A stretch of DNA of 64,000 nucleotides from Ectopseudomonas composti. Its GTDB lineage: Bacteria; Pseudomonadota; Gammaproteobacteria; Pseudomonadales; Pseudomonadaceae. Positions 34,980 through 44,344 of this stretch are shown here, in pieces (the stretch's first letter is position 1; each line of letters begins with the position of its first letter). The notes below the pieces were generated by a model, which was given only the letters and a program-made list of their open reading frames with translations, was not told where the DNA came from and did not search any database. The position numbers were made by a program, and so were the translations under genes. The stretch covers positions 62,001-126,000 of the forward strand of contig NZ_LSSW01000022.1 in assembly GCF_001567565.1 (NCBI RefSeq). Reading direction: 5' to 3'.

Positions 34980-35552
34980 ATGGACAGCCCTGATATGGAC
35001 AACCATCTGGAAATGGCGGCACTGGCCGTGCTTATCCATGACCTGCGCAAGCACAAGAAGGTCACCCTCAACGAGCTGGCCGAGCGCGTCGGTCGCTCCG
35101 TGGGTTTTCTCTCGCAGGTCGAGCGCGGCCTGTCGCGGCCGACGGTGGCTGATCTGACTGCCATCGCCGAGGCGCTCGACGTGCCGACTACCTATTTCTA
35201 CAGCCTGCCCAAGCCCAAGGCGTTGGACTGGGTCACCCGTCCCGACGAGCGCCGCACCCTGTACCTGGCCGGTGGCATCACCGACATCATGGCCTCGCCA
35301 ACCTTGCAGGGCGCCTTCATGGTGGTCGACAGCCTGCTCGAACCCGGTGCCAGCAGCGGCGAGCGGCAGATGAGCGACCGCTCCGAGCAGGCCGGCTACG
35401 TGCTCGAAGGCCAGCTAACGCTGTGGCTGGGCGAGGATGAACAGAGCGCCACCCTCTATCCCGGCGATGTTTTCCAGGTGCCGAGCTATGCGCACCTGCG
35501 TTATGCCAACCAAGGCGACACCCCCGCACGGGTGTTGTGGATCTACACCTGA
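34980..35552 (+). CDS. XRE-family regulator with C-terminal cupin (PuuR-like)
   Basis: A 190-residue regulator. The XRE helix-turn-helix is at about 27-80 (LNELAERVGRSVGFLSQVERGLSRPT), and the cupin at about 110-190 (EQAGYVLEGQLTLWLGE, YPGDVFQVPSYAHLRY). It is translationally close to the oxidase (1 bp). PuuR-type proteins repress polyamine genes and release them when putrescine binds the cupin. Confidence 0.88.
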   Translation: MDSPDMDNHLEMAALAVLIHDLRKHKKVTLNELAERVGRSVGFLSQVERGLSRPTVADLTAIAEALDVPTTYFYSLPKPKALDWVTRPDERRTLYLAGGITDIMASPTLQGAFMVVDSLLEPGASSGERQMSDRSEQAGYVLEGQLTLWLGEDEQSATLYPGDVFQVPSYAHLRYANQGDTPARVLWIYT

Positions 35553-35578
35553 CCTCCCGTGAACCGGAAATAACCACA

Positions 35579-36925
35579 ATGAACGCCATCCGAGTCGAGC
35601 TGCTCGACGAAGTCCGCCAATTCCGCCAGGCCCACCCCGAGGTGCGCTTCGTCGACCTGATCTGCCTGGACATTCCCGGGCATTTCTATGGCAAGCGCTA
35701 CCCCATCGAGATGCTGGAGAAGGTCGCCGCCGGCAGTGCCCTGAAGTTGCCGCAGAACTGCGTGCTGCTCGGTGCCCAGGGCGGCCTCTACGAAATTGGT
35801 GACTATTGCTTCCATGATGGCGACCCGGACGCGCCACGGCGACTGATCCCCGGCACGCTCAAACCAGTGAACTGGGAGCGCCAACCGCTGGGGCAGATGC
35901 TGATCAGCTCTGATGGCACCGAGGCGCCCATCGAATTCGAGCCGCGCGAGGTGCTGGCGAGGGTGGTGGAGCGTCTGGCGGCGCGTGGCATTCGTCCGGT
36001 GGTGGCCTTCGAACTGGAGTTCTACCTGTTCGACAAGGCGCTCAAGGACGGCTTGCCGCAGTACCCGCGCGATGATCTGAGTGGCGATGCTGACGACCAG
36101 CCGAACATGCACATCGAGCGCCTCTCGCGCTTTGCCGAGGTGCTCGACGACATCAGCGAGACCGCGCGTCTGCAGGGCATCGATACCACGGTGATCACCG
36201 CCGAGATCGGCCCGGGGCAGTTCGAGATCAACTTCAGCCACAACACCGACCCGATGCAGGCGGCCGACTGGTCGGCGCTGTTCTGCCGGGTGGCCCGTGG
36301 CGTGGCGCTCAAGCATGGCCATCGCGCCAGCTTCATGGCCAAGCCGTATCTGCAGTATCCGGGCAGCGGCATGCATATCCACGTCAGCCTGTACGACGAG
36401 GCGGGCGACAACCTGCTGGCCCGTGATGCGCAGCGTCCGTTGCGCCATGCCGTGGCCGGTTGTCTGGAACTGCTGCCGGAACTGATGCCGATCTACGCGC
36501 CGAACCACAACAGTTACCGCCGCTTCGGCGCCCAGGTGAACTCGGCGAGCAAGGCCAGTTGGGGCTTCGAGGATCGCGACGCCTGTGTGCGCATTCCCGA
36601 ATCGGACGCGCGCAACCTGCGCCTGGAGTTCCGCCTGCCAGGCGCCGACGCCAACCCTTACCTGGTGCTGGCGGCGCTGCTGAGCAGTATCGAGCAGGGC
36701 CTCGACGCCAAGGTCGAGCCCATCGCACCCCTGAATGACGACCGCGCCAGTGGCGTCCACTTTCCCAAGGACATGCTCGACGCCGTGCGCCGCATGCAGA
36801 CCAGCGAGCGGGTCGCCGCCGGCCTGGGCAGCGAGTTCGTCATGGTTTATTGCGAGAACAAACGCCAGGATCACCTGGCCTTCATGCACGACATCAGCCC
36901 GCGCGAATACCGCTGGTACCTGTGA
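35579..36925 (+). CDS. Glutamine synthetase family gamma-glutamylpolyamine synthetase (PuuA/SpuI-like)
   Basis: A 448-residue GS-fold ligase. It has the beta-grasp N-terminus, FELEFYLFD, AEIGPGQFEINFSH, the ATP region HGHRASFMAKP and NHNSYRRFGAQ-type GS signatures. It joins glutamate to a polyamine amine using ATP. The ATG at 35579 is preferred over a longer frame (35537) that overlaps the regulator. It is close to the oxidase and aminotransferase genes. Confidence 0.9.
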   Translation: MNAIRVELLDEVRQFRQAHPEVRFVDLICLDIPGHFYGKRYPIEMLEKVAAGSALKLPQNCVLLGAQGGLYEIGDYCFHDGDPDAPRRLIPGTLKPVNWERQPLGQMLISSDGTEAPIEFEPREVLARVVERLAARGIRPVVAFELEFYLFDKALKDGLPQYPRDDLSGDADDQPNMHIERLSRFAEVLDDISETARLQGIDTTVITAEIGPGQFEINFSHNTDPMQAADWSALFCRVARGVALKHGHRASFMAKPYLQYPGSGMHIHVSLYDEAGDNLLARDAQRPLRHAVAGCLELLPELMPIYAPNHNSYRRFGAQVNSASKASWGFEDRDACVRIPESDARNLRLEFRLPGADANPYLVLAALLSSIEQGLDAKVEPIAPLNDDRASGVHFPKDMLDAVRRMQTSERVAAGLGSEFVMVYCENKRQDHLAFMHDISPREYRWYL

Positions 36926-36948
36926 TGTCACGGATAGAAGGAGACGCC

Positions 36949-38316
36949 ATGAACAACCCCAAGACCGCCCACTGGCAGGCACTGAGCCAGGCCCATCACC
37001 TGGCGCCGTTCAGTGATTACAAGCAGTTGGCCGAGAAGGGCCCGCGCATCATCACCGAAGCGAAGGGCGTGCACCTGTGGGACAGCGAGGGCAACAAGAT
37101 CCTCGATGGCATGGCCGGCCTGTGGTGCGTGGCCGTCGGCTATGGCCGTGAGGAACTGGTCGCTGCAGCTTCCAAACAGATGTTGCAGCTTCCGTTCTAC
37201 AACACCTTCTTCCAGACCGCCCACCCGCCAGTGCTGGAGCTGGCTCATGCCATCTCCCAGCTGGCGCCGGCCGGCATGAACCATGTGTTCTTCACCGGTT
37301 CGGGCTCTGAAGGCAACGACACCATGCTGCGCCTGGTGCGCCACTACTGGGCATGCAAGGGCCAACCGAGCAAGAAGATCATCATCGGCCGCGAGAACGG
37401 CTACCACGGCTCCACCGTGGCCGGCGCCAGCCTCGGCGGCATGAAATTCATGCACGAGCAGGGCGATCTGCCGATCCCGGGCATCGCCCATATTCCGCAG
37501 CCGTACTGGTTTGGTGAAGGCGGTGATATGACCCCGGAAGCCTTCGGCATCTGGGCTGCCGATCAGTTGGAGAAGAAGATTCTCGAACTGGGCGAGGAAA
37601 ACGTGGCGGCCTTTATCGCCGAGCCGATCCAGGGCGCAGGCGGTGTGATCATCCCGCCGGAAACCTACTGGCCGCGTATCAAGGAAATCCTCGCCAAGTA
37701 CGACATCCTGTTCGTCGCCGACGAGGTGATCTGCGGCTTCGGCCGGACGGGCGAGTGGTTCGGCAGTCAGTACTACGATCTGAAACCCGACCTGATGACC
37801 ATTGCCAAGGGCCTGACCTCGGGCTACGTGCCGATGGGCGGGTTGATCGTCAGCGACAAGGTGTTCGAGGAGATCGAGGCGCACGGCGACTTCAACCACG
37901 GTTTCACCTATTCCGGCCACCCGGTAGCGGCGGCGGTGGGCCTGGAGAACCTGCGCATTCTCAAGGAAGAAGGCATCGTCGAGCGGGTCAAGGCGCAAAC
38001 CGCGCCCTACCTGCAAAAGCGCCTGCGTGAGCTGGCCGATCACCCACTGGTGGGCGAAGTGCGCGGCGTCGGCATGCTCGGCGCCATCGAACTGGTGCAG
38101 GACAAGGCCACGCGCAAGCGCTTCTCCGCTGATGTGGGCGTGGGCATGGTCTGTCGTGGCCACTGCTTCAACAACGGTCTGATCATGCGCGCCGTCGGCG
38201 ACACCATGATCATCGCGCCGCCTCTGGTGATCAGCCAGGCGGAGGTGGATGAACTGGTGGAGAAAGCACGCAAGTGCCTGGATCTGACCTGGGAGCAGGT
38301 GCGTAGCCTGGCATAA
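36949..38316 (+). CDS. Class III aminotransferase, putrescine/polyamine-pyruvate type (SpuC-like)
   Basis: A 455-residue omega-amino acid aminotransferase. It has the GSEGNDTMLRLVRHYW cofactor loop, ENGYHGSTVAGASLGG, DEVICGFGRTGEWFGS and the Schiff-base lysine in MTIAKGLTSGYVPMGG. It converts polyamines to aminoaldehydes with pyruvate. The ATG at 36949 follows AAGGAG. It is the last gene of the cluster, followed by REP repeats and a terminator. Confidence 0.9.
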   Translation: MNNPKTAHWQALSQAHHLAPFSDYKQLAEKGPRIITEAKGVHLWDSEGNKILDGMAGLWCVAVGYGREELVAAASKQMLQLPFYNTFFQTAHPPVLELAHAISQLAPAGMNHVFFTGSGSEGNDTMLRLVRHYWACKGQPSKKIIIGRENGYHGSTVAGASLGGMKFMHEQGDLPIPGIAHIPQPYWFGEGGDMTPEAFGIWAADQLEKKILELGEENVAAFIAEPIQGAGGVIIPPETYWPRIKEILAKYDILFVADEVICGFGRTGEWFGSQYYDLKPDLMTIAKGLTSGYVPMGGLIVSDKVFEEIEAHGDFNHGFTYSGHPVAAAVGLENLRILKEEGIVERVKAQTAPYLQKRLRELADHPLVGEVRGVGMLGAIELVQDKATRKRFSADVGVGMVCRGHCFNNGLIMRAVGDTMIIAPPLVISQAEVDELVEKARKCLDLTWEQVRSLA

Positions 38317-38328
38317 GCTCACGATCCG

Positions 38329-38434
38329 GTGGGAGGGGCTTCAGCCGCGACAGGAACAACCCGCAGCTAAAGCGTAATGCCGCCCAGCCGCTCCTACAGA
38401 TGTAGCTTTTGCGTAGGAGCGGCTTCAGCCGCGA
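38329..38434. repeat. Cluster of three REP-type units
   Basis: GTGGGAGGGGCTTCAGCCGCGA (38329-38350), the opposite-strand unit AGCCGCTCCTACAG (38386-38399) and GTAGGAGCGGCTTCAGCCGCGA (38413-38434). Head-to-head spacing is typical of REPIN pairs. It lies between convergent genes. Confidence 0.82.
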
Positions 38435-38452
38435 AGGACGATGATCAAAAGA

Positions 38453-38485
38453 AAACCCCGCAACCGGCATCGGTGGCGGGGGTTT
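38453..38485. terminator. Hairpin between convergent aminotransferase and esterase genes
   Basis: AAACCCCGC pairs with GCGGGGGTTT (one-base bulge), with an inner CCG-GCAT-CGG. It lies between the REP cluster and the esterase stop. Confidence 0.7.
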
Positions 38486-38498
38486 GTTGTTCAGCCGC

Positions 38499-39515
38499 TT
38501 ACTTGAGGCTGTTTTTCAACGTCTGCGCGGCCTGATCCAGAGCGGTACGTATCGCCGGCACTTCGGCCACGACATTGAGCAGGCCGTAGTCGTGGATCAT
38601 GCCGTTGTAGCGCACGGCGGTCACCGGTACGCCGGCAGCGTTGAGGCGGCGGGCGTAGGCTTCGCCTTCGTCACGCAGCACATCCATCTCGGCGGTCTGC
38701 ACCAGTGCCGGCGGCAGGCCTTTGAGCTGTTCCAGGCTGGCGCGCAGTGGCGATGCATGGATCTCGTTACGCTGCTTCGGGTCGGTGGTGTAGTTGTCCC
38801 AGAACCATTCCATCATGCCGCGGGTCAGGAAGTGGCCTTCGGCGAACTGGTTGTAGGAGCCATTGTTGAAGTTGGCGTCGGTCACTGGCCACAGCAATAC
38901 CTGGGCGCGCAACTTCGGCGTGCCAGCCTCTTTGGCCTTGATGGCCACCACAGCGGCCATGTTGCCGCCGACACTGTTGCCGGCCACCGCCAGGCGCGAA
39001 CCGTCGACACCGATCTGGCTGCCGTTGTCGGCGACCCATTTGGTGGCGGCGTAGGCCTGGTTGATCGCGGTCGGGTACTTGGCTTCCGGCGACGGCGTGT
39101 AGTCGACGTAGATAGCCGCCGCGCCGGAGCCCACCACCAGGTCACGGATCAGGCGTTCGTGGGTCGGGTAGTCGCCCAGCACCCAGCCACCACCGTGGAA
39201 GAACATGAATCCCGGCAGGATGCCGCGCGCACCTTCTGGGCGTACCACCTTGAGGGTTAGCGACTGACCATTCACCTGGATCACCTTGGTGTCCATCTTG
39301 ATGCCGGACAAATCGACCTTGACGCTGGCCTGTGCGCCGACCAGTACGGCGCGGGCGTCTTTCGGCGAGAGGGTTTCCAGCGGTTGACCGCCACCGGCGG
39401 CCAGAGCATCGAGGAAGCCTTGGGTGGTGCGTTCCACGCCGGGGCTGCCGGCAGCAAAGCTGCTGTTGATGGCCAGGGCGAGCAGCCCGGCGCTGAGTGT
39501 GCGCGAGATTTTCAT
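38499..39515 (-). CDS. Secreted alpha/beta hydrolase (HSL-type esterase/lipase)
   Basis: A 338-residue protein with a signal peptide (about 1-22, ending SFAAG). The HSL-type oxyanion motif FHGGGW, the nucleophile elbow GNSVGGNM, and a late D and H (NGMIHDYGLLN) are present. It is probably a periplasmic or exported carboxylesterase. The GTTCCTG-rich upstream sequence holds the ribosome site. Substrate unknown; it is not part of a visible operon. Confidence 0.85.
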   Translation of the reverse strand: MKISRTLSAGLLALAINSSFAAGSPGVERTTQGFLDALAAGGGQPLETLSPKDARAVLVGAQASVKVDLSGIKMDTKVIQVNGQSLTLKVVRPEGARGILPGFMFFHGGGWVLGDYPTHERLIRDLVVGSGAAAIYVDYTPSPEAKYPTAINQAYAATKWVADNGSQIGVDGSRLAVAGNSVGGNMAAVVAIKAKEAGTPKLRAQVLLWPVTDANFNNGSYNQFAEGHFLTRGMMEWFWDNYTTDPKQRNEIHASPLRASLEQLKGLPPALVQTAEMDVLRDEGEAYARRLNAAGVPVTAVRYNGMIHDYGLLNVVAEVPAIRTALDQAAQTLKNSLK

Positions 39516-39571
39516 GTTCCTGTTCCTGTTCCTTTTCGGCGAGGGCGCCGGGAGGCCCAGCGCCGGATCGG

Positions 39572-39997
39572 TCAGACGATGGTCAAAGTGACGTCGATGT
39601 TGCCGCGGGTGGCGTTGGAGTAAGGGCAGACGATATGCGCGCGATCCACCAGGGTTTGCGCGGCGTCGCGATCCAGGCCCGGCAGGCTGATGCGCAGTTC
39701 CACTTCGATGCCGAAGCCGGTGGGAATGGCGCCGATGCCGACGGTGCCTTCGATGAAGGTGTCAGCCGGGATGCTCAGCTTGTCGCGGGCTGCGACGAAT
39801 TTCAGGGCGCCGAGGAAGCAGGCGGAATAACCGGCAGCGAACAGTTGCTCCGGGTTGGTGCCGTTGCCGCCGGCACCGCCAAGTTCTTTCGGGGTAGTCA
39901 GGGCGATTTCGAGGACACCGTCGGAAGAAACGGCGCGGCCTTCACGGCCACCAAAGGCTTCAGCGGTTGCACGGTAGAGAACGTTTTCGATGGTCAT
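39572..39997 (-). CDS. ohr: Organic hydroperoxide resistance protein (OsmC/Ohr family)
   Basis: A 141-residue thiol peroxidase. The two catalytic Cys sit in [10 protein letters not shown] and [12 protein letters not shown], and the N-terminus is [20 protein letters not shown]. It reduces fatty acid and lipid hydroperoxides with lipoylated donors. A MarR/OhrR-type repressor gene lies upstream on the same strand (40358), as is usual for ohr. The ATG at 39997 fits the family; the longer frame is rejected. Confidence 0.92.
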   Translation of the reverse strand: MTIENVLYRATAEAFGGREGRAVSSDGVLEIALTTPKELGGAGGNGTNPEQLFAAGYSACFLGALKFVAARDKLSIPADTFIEGTVGIGAIPTGFGIEVELRISLPGLDRDAAQTLVDRAHIVCPYSNATRGNIDVTLTIV

Positions 39998-40041
39998 GGC
40001 ATTGATCCTTGTCGGTAGGGTAGAGATGGATTGGCTCGCTA

Positions 40042-40106
40042 ATCTTTTGTGCGCTAATCGTTTCCATGGAGCGAAATATATTGCGCAAAACATTAGTGCA
40101 CAAGAT
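40042..40106. promoter_or_regulatory. Inverted pair of TTGTGCRCTAAT boxes upstream of ohr
   Basis: ATCTTTTGTGCGCTAAT (40042-40058) and the inverse ATTAGTGCACAAGAT (40092-40106) lie 45-110 bp before ohr in AT-rich DNA. They are candidates for the OhrR operator. The rest of the 39998-40357 gap shows no gene. Confidence 0.5.
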
Positions 40107-40357
40107 AAATCTATGGAAGATTTGGCTATACGATTTTATTTTTTAGGAATAAGCGCACGTGGCAAGGGTTGCCGCCATGCCTGGCAGGAGATGCAGGGGG
40201 CATTTGCCAGATTCAAAGGCCATAGTGGTTCAGGGCGAGCAGGGGATACGGGCCCGTGTGCGCGGTGAGGTCGTTGCATGTGACGCACACGAGGTATCGC
40301 GCGAAGAAAGGCCTATAGGGTTCAGCGGGAGCAGGCGGTGGCTGGCATCGCCAGGGA

Positions 40358-40810
40358 TCAGAGGGCGTCTTGCAGATGACTGCGCAGTTCGATCAGGTCG
40401 TCACGTAGCTTGCCCAACTGTTCCATGTTCAAGGCAGACGCCTTGAGGATGCAGGCCGGTAGTGATTTGGCCTGTTCGTGCAGGGCACGACCTGCGTCGG
40501 TGAGGTACAGCTGTACCACGCGTTCGTCCTGACTGCTGCGTTGGCGTTGCAGCAGGCCTTCGCTTTCCAGGCGCTTGAGCAGAGGCGTCAAAGAGCCGGG
40601 GTCGGTCAGCATGCGTGCGCTGATCTCACTGACGGTGATGCCCTCGTTTTCCCACAGCACCAGCATGGCCAGATATTGCGGATAGGTGAGACCGAGCGCC
40701 TGCAACAAGGGCTTGTAGGTCTTGGTCATCATCAGTGAGGTGGAATAGAGGGCGAAGCACAGCTGGTTATCCAGCATCAGCTCGGCGCAGGGTTCCACTT
40801 GGGAGATCAT
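40358..40810 (-). CDS. ohrR: MarR-family regulator, OhrR type
   Basis: A 150-residue winged-helix repressor. The sensor Cys lies in LDNQLCFALYSTS (about 19), the wHTH in VSEISARMLTDPGSLTPLLKRLESEGLLQR, and a second Cys in LPACILK. It represses ohr until oxidised by organic peroxide. The ATG at 40810 gives the OhrR-style N-terminus. Its neighbour ohr lies 361 bp downstream. Confidence 0.88.
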   Translation of the reverse strand: MISQVEPCAELMLDNQLCFALYSTSLMMTKTYKPLLQALGLTYPQYLAMLVLWENEGITVSEISARMLTDPGSLTPLLKRLESEGLLQRQRSSQDERVVQLYLTDAGRALHEQAKSLPACILKASALNMEQLGKLRDDLIELRSHLQDAL

Positions 40811-40883
40811 GGCATTGGCCTGTGCGAAGGTGGTTGGCGTTGTCCGCCAAGTGGTGCGGGAATTGACCCGCACCTCGATGGCA

Positions 40884-41237
40884 TCAACCGCAGGATACGC
40901 GGGTGATCACTCGTTGGTCATCGACGTTGAGGTTAAGGCGTTGACCGTTGTATTCCAAGGTCACCACGCTGTTTGGCGTAAGAATGCGGGCGGTGCTGGC
41001 TCCGGCTTGCTGACGCGCCTGTTCGAGCAGTTCGGGCGTCGCAGCCTGGCCTTTGAAGTGCTCGACAGCGGACGAGGTGCAGCTGTCCGGAGTCGGGCCG
41101 CTTGGTGTGGTGATGGAGGCCGGTTTTTCGGCGGTGCTGCTGCAGCCGGCGGCGAGCATTGCGGTGGCGAGTATCAGGCTGAAACGAGTCTTGAGGTTCA
41201 ACGCGTTGGGCTCCTTGTCCATAGGTGTGGCTTTCAT
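40884..41237 (-). CDS. Lipoprotein with I78-family peptidase inhibitor domain
   Basis: A 117-residue protein. The signal is a lipobox LAAGC (about 28-32), and the C-terminus carries [18 protein letters not shown] and ITRVSCG, typical of I78 inhibitors (potato inhibitor I-like). The ATG overlaps the stop of yceH as ATGA, so the genes are translationally coupled. It is probably a periplasmic serine protease inhibitor. Confidence 0.82.
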   Translation of the reverse strand: MKATPMDKEPNALNLKTRFSLILATAMLAAGCSSTAEKPASITTPSGPTPDSCTSSAVEHFKGQAATPELLEQARQQAGASTARILTPNSVVTLEYNGQRLNLNVDDQRVITRVSCG

Positions 41238-41884
41238 TGCGCGCCTTCTAGGCGCGCCAGGCGTTCTTCCAGCGCTGCGATGCGCGCTTCCAGTTCGACC
41301 AGTCGATCATCGTTAGGTGCCGCAACCTCTGCGCGAGCGGCTGGGCGGTTGGCCAGGATGTTTTCCAGGTCGGCAGGTTCGCCGAGCAGATGCATGTAGC
41401 GATCCTCGCGCTGACCGCTCTGGCGCGGCAGCAGCATGGCCAGGCCGCGACCGATCAGGCGCTCCAGTTGATGCTGGACTTCTGCGACATCGTCGAAATC
41501 GTGCATGCGATTGCTACGCGTGAGCAGCTCATTGAGCGTCTGGGGGCCGCGCAGCAGAAGCAGGCCGAGCAATACCGTCTGGGGTTTGACCAACTCCAGT
41601 TGCTTGTCGCAGCGCTGTTCCCAGCGATCGGCACGGCTGCCCATCACCAGGTGCACCAGCTGGCGGCCTTCGAGGCTGCGCAGGTAGCGCCCGACTTCAC
41701 CGGTTTCCAGATTCATCAAGGGTTCGCGACTGGTCTTCTGGTTGCAGGCCAGTTGCACCGCATTGAGCGTCAGCGGATAGGTTTCCGGTGTGGTCAGTTG
41801 TTTTTCGATCAGGCAGCCGAGAATGCGCACCTCGACGGCGTGCAGTGGGGTTTCACCAACCAGCGGGGACGGGGCGTGCGACAT
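41234..41884 (-). CDS. YceH family protein (DUF480)
   Basis: A 216-residue protein with two winged-helix modules: [21 protein letters not shown] at the start and [23 protein letters not shown] later, then a C-terminal coiled coil ([20 protein letters not shown]). Conserved in proteobacteria, function not settled. It is upstream of the inhibitor lipoprotein. Confidence 0.9.
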   Translation of the reverse strand: MSHAPSPLVGETPLHAVEVRILGCLIEKQLTTPETYPLTLNAVQLACNQKTSREPLMNLETGEVGRYLRSLEGRQLVHLVMGSRADRWEQRCDKQLELVKPQTVLLGLLLLRGPQTLNELLTRSNRMHDFDDVAEVQHQLERLIGRGLAMLLPRQSGQREDRYMHLLGEPADLENILANRPAARAEVAAPNDDRLVELEARIAALEERLARLEGAQ

Positions 41885-41932
41885 GAGGCGATCCTGGCAG
41901 AAAGAACCTGTCTAGGTTAACGGCATCCGCGT

Positions 41933-42499
41933 TCAGCTGACAGGCATCAATGTGTGTTCGAGCATGTCCAGGCTGGCGTCGAGTACCTGGCGGCGCGATT
42001 CATCACTGGCCATCATGCGCGCCAGCAGCAGGCTGCCGAGGCATTGCGCGAGTATCGTCCAGGCCAGTTGCGGGTCGCCGATAATCTCGGCCCAAGCGCT
42101 CTGCAGCTGCAGAATCTGCTGCTCGGTACGCAGCCGCACGGGTTCATCGGCACGGGCGATCTCCGCGCCCAGGGTCGGTAGTACGCAGCCTTTGTCCGGT
42201 TGCTCGACATGCGCCAGGCTGAGATAGGCGTTCAGGCAGCGTTGCAGTTTGTCGCGCCCGGTATCCCCCGCTTCGCCACCAAGTCGGCTCAGGCTGTTAT
42301 GCAGCTCGCGTTCGATCAGTTCGGCGAACAGATCGTCCTTGCTCGGGAAGTGGCTGTAGAAGGCCGCGCCGGTCAGGCCGATGGTCTTCATCAGCGCATC
42401 CACGCCGGTCACGGCAAAACCCTGCTGCTTGGCCAGCGCGCCGCTGCTGGCGAGCAAGCGTTCGCGGGTTTCGGCCTTGTGTTCGGCGCTGTAGCGCAT
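41933..42499 (-). CDS. TetR-family transcriptional regulator
   Basis: A 188-residue TetR regulator. The helix-turn-helix is at about 8-55 (ETRERLLASSGALAKQQGFAVTGVDALMKTIGLTGAAFYSHF). The C-terminal domain is helical. The ATG at 42499 gives the usual start. It is divergent from an SDR gene, with two palindromic boxes in between (42546-42572), the usual layout for a local repressor. Confidence 0.9.
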   Translation of the reverse strand: MRYSAEHKAETRERLLASSGALAKQQGFAVTGVDALMKTIGLTGAAFYSHFPSKDDLFAELIERELHNSLSRLGGEAGDTGRDKLQRCLNAYLSLAHVEQPDKGCVLPTLGAEIARADEPVRLRTEQQILQLQSAWAEIIGDPQLAWTILAQCLGSLLLARMMASDESRRQVLDASLDMLEHTLMPVS

Positions 42500-42545
42500 G
42501 CTTGGCTCCCTTCTATGCTGGATTGACCTGCTCGAAAGCATAGCA

Positions 42546-42572
42546 TAACGTTCGTTAATCTAACGGTCGTTA
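42546..42572. promoter_or_regulatory. Two TAACG-N2-CGTTA boxes (TetR operator)
   Basis: TAACGTTCGTTA (42546-42557) and TAACGGTCGTTA (42561-42572), a direct pair of palindromes spaced 15 bp, between divergent TetR and SDR genes. The 15-bp period suits two TetR dimers bound side by side. Confidence 0.75.
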
Positions 42573-42588
42573 GTTAATGGAGAAAGCC

Positions 42589-43320
42589 ATGAACGAGAAC
42601 AAGAAAGTCGCTTTGATCATTGGCGCCGGGGATGCCACCGGCGGCGCCATTGCCCGACGTTTTGCCCGCGAGGGGTATGTCGCCTGCGTTACTCGGCGCA
42701 GCCTAGACAAGCTGCAGCCGTTGCTGGAGCAAATCCGCGACGAGGGTGGTGAGGCGCACGGTTTTGCATCCGACGCGCGGCGCGAAGAGCAGGTGGCTGA
42801 GTTGGTAGAGAACATCGAGCGTGACATCGGGCCGATCGAGGTGATGGTGTTCAATATCGGCGCCAACGTCCCATGCAGCATCCTCGAAGAGACCGCACGC
42901 AAGTACTTCAAGATCTGGGAGATGGCTTGCTTCTCCGGCTTTCTCACCAGTCAGGCCGTGGCCAGACGCATGGTCGCCCGTGGCCGTGGCAGCATCCTGT
43001 TCACTGGCGCCACTGCCGGTTTACGCGGCGCTGCTGGATTCGCCGCGTTCGCCGGTGCCAAGCATGGCATTCGTGCGCTGGCGCAGAGCATGGCGCGAGA
43101 GCTGGGGCCGTTGAACGTGCATGTGGCCCATGCGGTGGTGGATGGCGCCATCGATACCGCGTTCATCCGTGACAGCTTTCCTGAGGTCTATGCCAGGAAG
43201 GATCAGGATGGCATCCTCGACCCCGAGCACATCGCTGACAGCTACTGGTTCCTGCACAGCCAGCCGCGCGATGCCTGGACTTTCGAGTTGGACCTGCGGC
43301 CGTGGATGGAGCGCTGGTAA
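42589..43320 (+). CDS. Short-chain dehydrogenase/reductase family protein
   Basis: A 243-residue SDR. The Rossmann motif is IIGAGDATGGAIARRF, and the mid part has FNIGANVP (NAG-like). The usual catalytic Tyr in YxxxK is replaced by Phe (FAAFAGAKHG), so activity may be altered or use another residue. The ATG at 42589 follows GGAG. It is controlled by the divergent TetR gene and followed by an isomerase. Confidence 0.85.
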   Translation: MNENKKVALIIGAGDATGGAIARRFAREGYVACVTRRSLDKLQPLLEQIRDEGGEAHGFASDARREEQVAELVENIERDIGPIEVMVFNIGANVPCSILEETARKYFKIWEMACFSGFLTSQAVARRMVARGRGSILFTGATAGLRGAAGFAAFAGAKHGIRALAQSMARELGPLNVHVAHAVVDGAIDTAFIRDSFPEVYARKDQDGILDPEHIADSYWFLHSQPRDAWTFELDLRPWMERW

Positions 43321-43363
43321 TCTGTGTTGAGCCCACAATCACCCTAGCGAGCGAGTGAAACTG

Positions 43364-43957
43364 ATGAGCAAGACGGTGGAGTTCTTCTTCGACCTGGGCA
43401 GCCCGGCCTCCTACCTGGCCCATACCCAGCTGCCCGCTCTGTGTCGCGAGGCCGGTGCCGAACTGATTTATCGGCCGATGCTGCTTGGTGCTGTATTCCA
43501 GGCGACGGGTAATGCCTCGCCAGCGATGATTCCGGCCAAGGGCCGTTACATGATTCGCGACCTGGCGCGTTTTGCCGAGCGCTACGGCGTACCGATGCGC
43601 TTCAACCCGCATTTTCCGATCAATACCCTGACGCTGATGCGCTTGCTGGTCGCTGTGCAGTTGCATCAGCCGGAACGCTTCGACGATGTTTTGCAGGTGC
43701 TATTTCGGGCGATCTGGGTCGATGGGGTGAACATGGGCGATCCGGCCAAGGTGGCGGACGTGCTGGTGGCGGCCGGTTTCGATGCGACGCAAATGCAGGC
43801 GCAGATCGCTGAAGTAGAGGTCAAGGATGCGCTCAAGGCGACCACCGAGGAGGCCATCAAGCGCGGTGTATTCGGCGCGCCGACCTGCTTCGTCGGTGAC
43901 GCGATGTTCTTTGGCCAGGATCGCCTGGATTTCGTTCGCGAAGCTCTTCGCGTCTAG
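43364..43957 (+). CDS. 2-hydroxychromene-2-carboxylate isomerase / DsbA-like (kappa GST) protein
   Basis: A 197-residue thioredoxin-fold protein. It has FFFDLGSPASYLAHTQLP (active-site Ser), FNPHFPINTLTLMR and GVFGAPTCFVGDAMFFGQDRL, the HCCA isomerase/kappa GST pattern. It uses glutathione to isomerise aromatic intermediates or as a conjugating enzyme. It is 43 bp after the SDR and probably co-transcribed. The start ATG 43364 is chosen over a GTG at 43355. Confidence 0.85.
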   Translation: MSKTVEFFFDLGSPASYLAHTQLPALCREAGAELIYRPMLLGAVFQATGNASPAMIPAKGRYMIRDLARFAERYGVPMRFNPHFPINTLTLMRLLVAVQLHQPERFDDVLQVLFRAIWVDGVNMGDPAKVADVLVAAGFDATQMQAQIAEVEVKDALKATTEEAIKRGVFGAPTCFVGDAMFFGQDRLDFVREALRV

Positions 43958-44025
43958 GCGCTTTCCGTTCCGAGCCCTATGCCTGGCACAATGGCCGGAT
44001 TATTGTCCGGCCGTTCGAGCACCCG

Positions 44026-44241
44026 ATGAACCCCGAAGCACTGAAACTCCTGGTGACCCGCCGCATGCCTTATGGCAAGTACAAGGATCGGCTGATCGCC
44101 GATCTGCCGGGGCACTACCTCAACTGGTTCGCCCGCGAAGGATTCCCCAAGGGAGAGCTGGGTCAGTTGCTGGCGCTGATGCAGGAGATCGACCACAACG
44201 GTCTCAAGCCGCTGCTCGATCCACTGCGCAAGGGTACTTAA
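44026..44241 (+). CDS. DUF3820 family protein
   Basis: A 71-residue protein with MPYGKYKDRLIADLPGHYLNWF and a short helical end. The DUF3820 pattern (MPFGKYKG...LPEHYL.WF) is clear. Some related proteins are annotated as putative virulence factors in Pseudomonas, but function is not established. Confidence 0.85.
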   Translation: MNPEALKLLVTRRMPYGKYKDRLIADLPGHYLNWFAREGFPKGELGQLLALMQEIDHNGLKPLLDPLRKGT

Positions 44242-44344
44242 GCGCGGCTTGTCGGGGATGCCGCACGCACCGGCCACGCGTGTGCAGAATTGCGGTGCGA
44301 ACAGCATTGGCAGCTCCGCGACAGCCTACGGCAATGCCCTCACG

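Noticed and set aside
35543..38322. Long minus-strand frames (479 and 464 codons) opposite the polyamine genes
   Set aside because: They are shadows of the glutamine-synthetase-like and aminotransferase genes.
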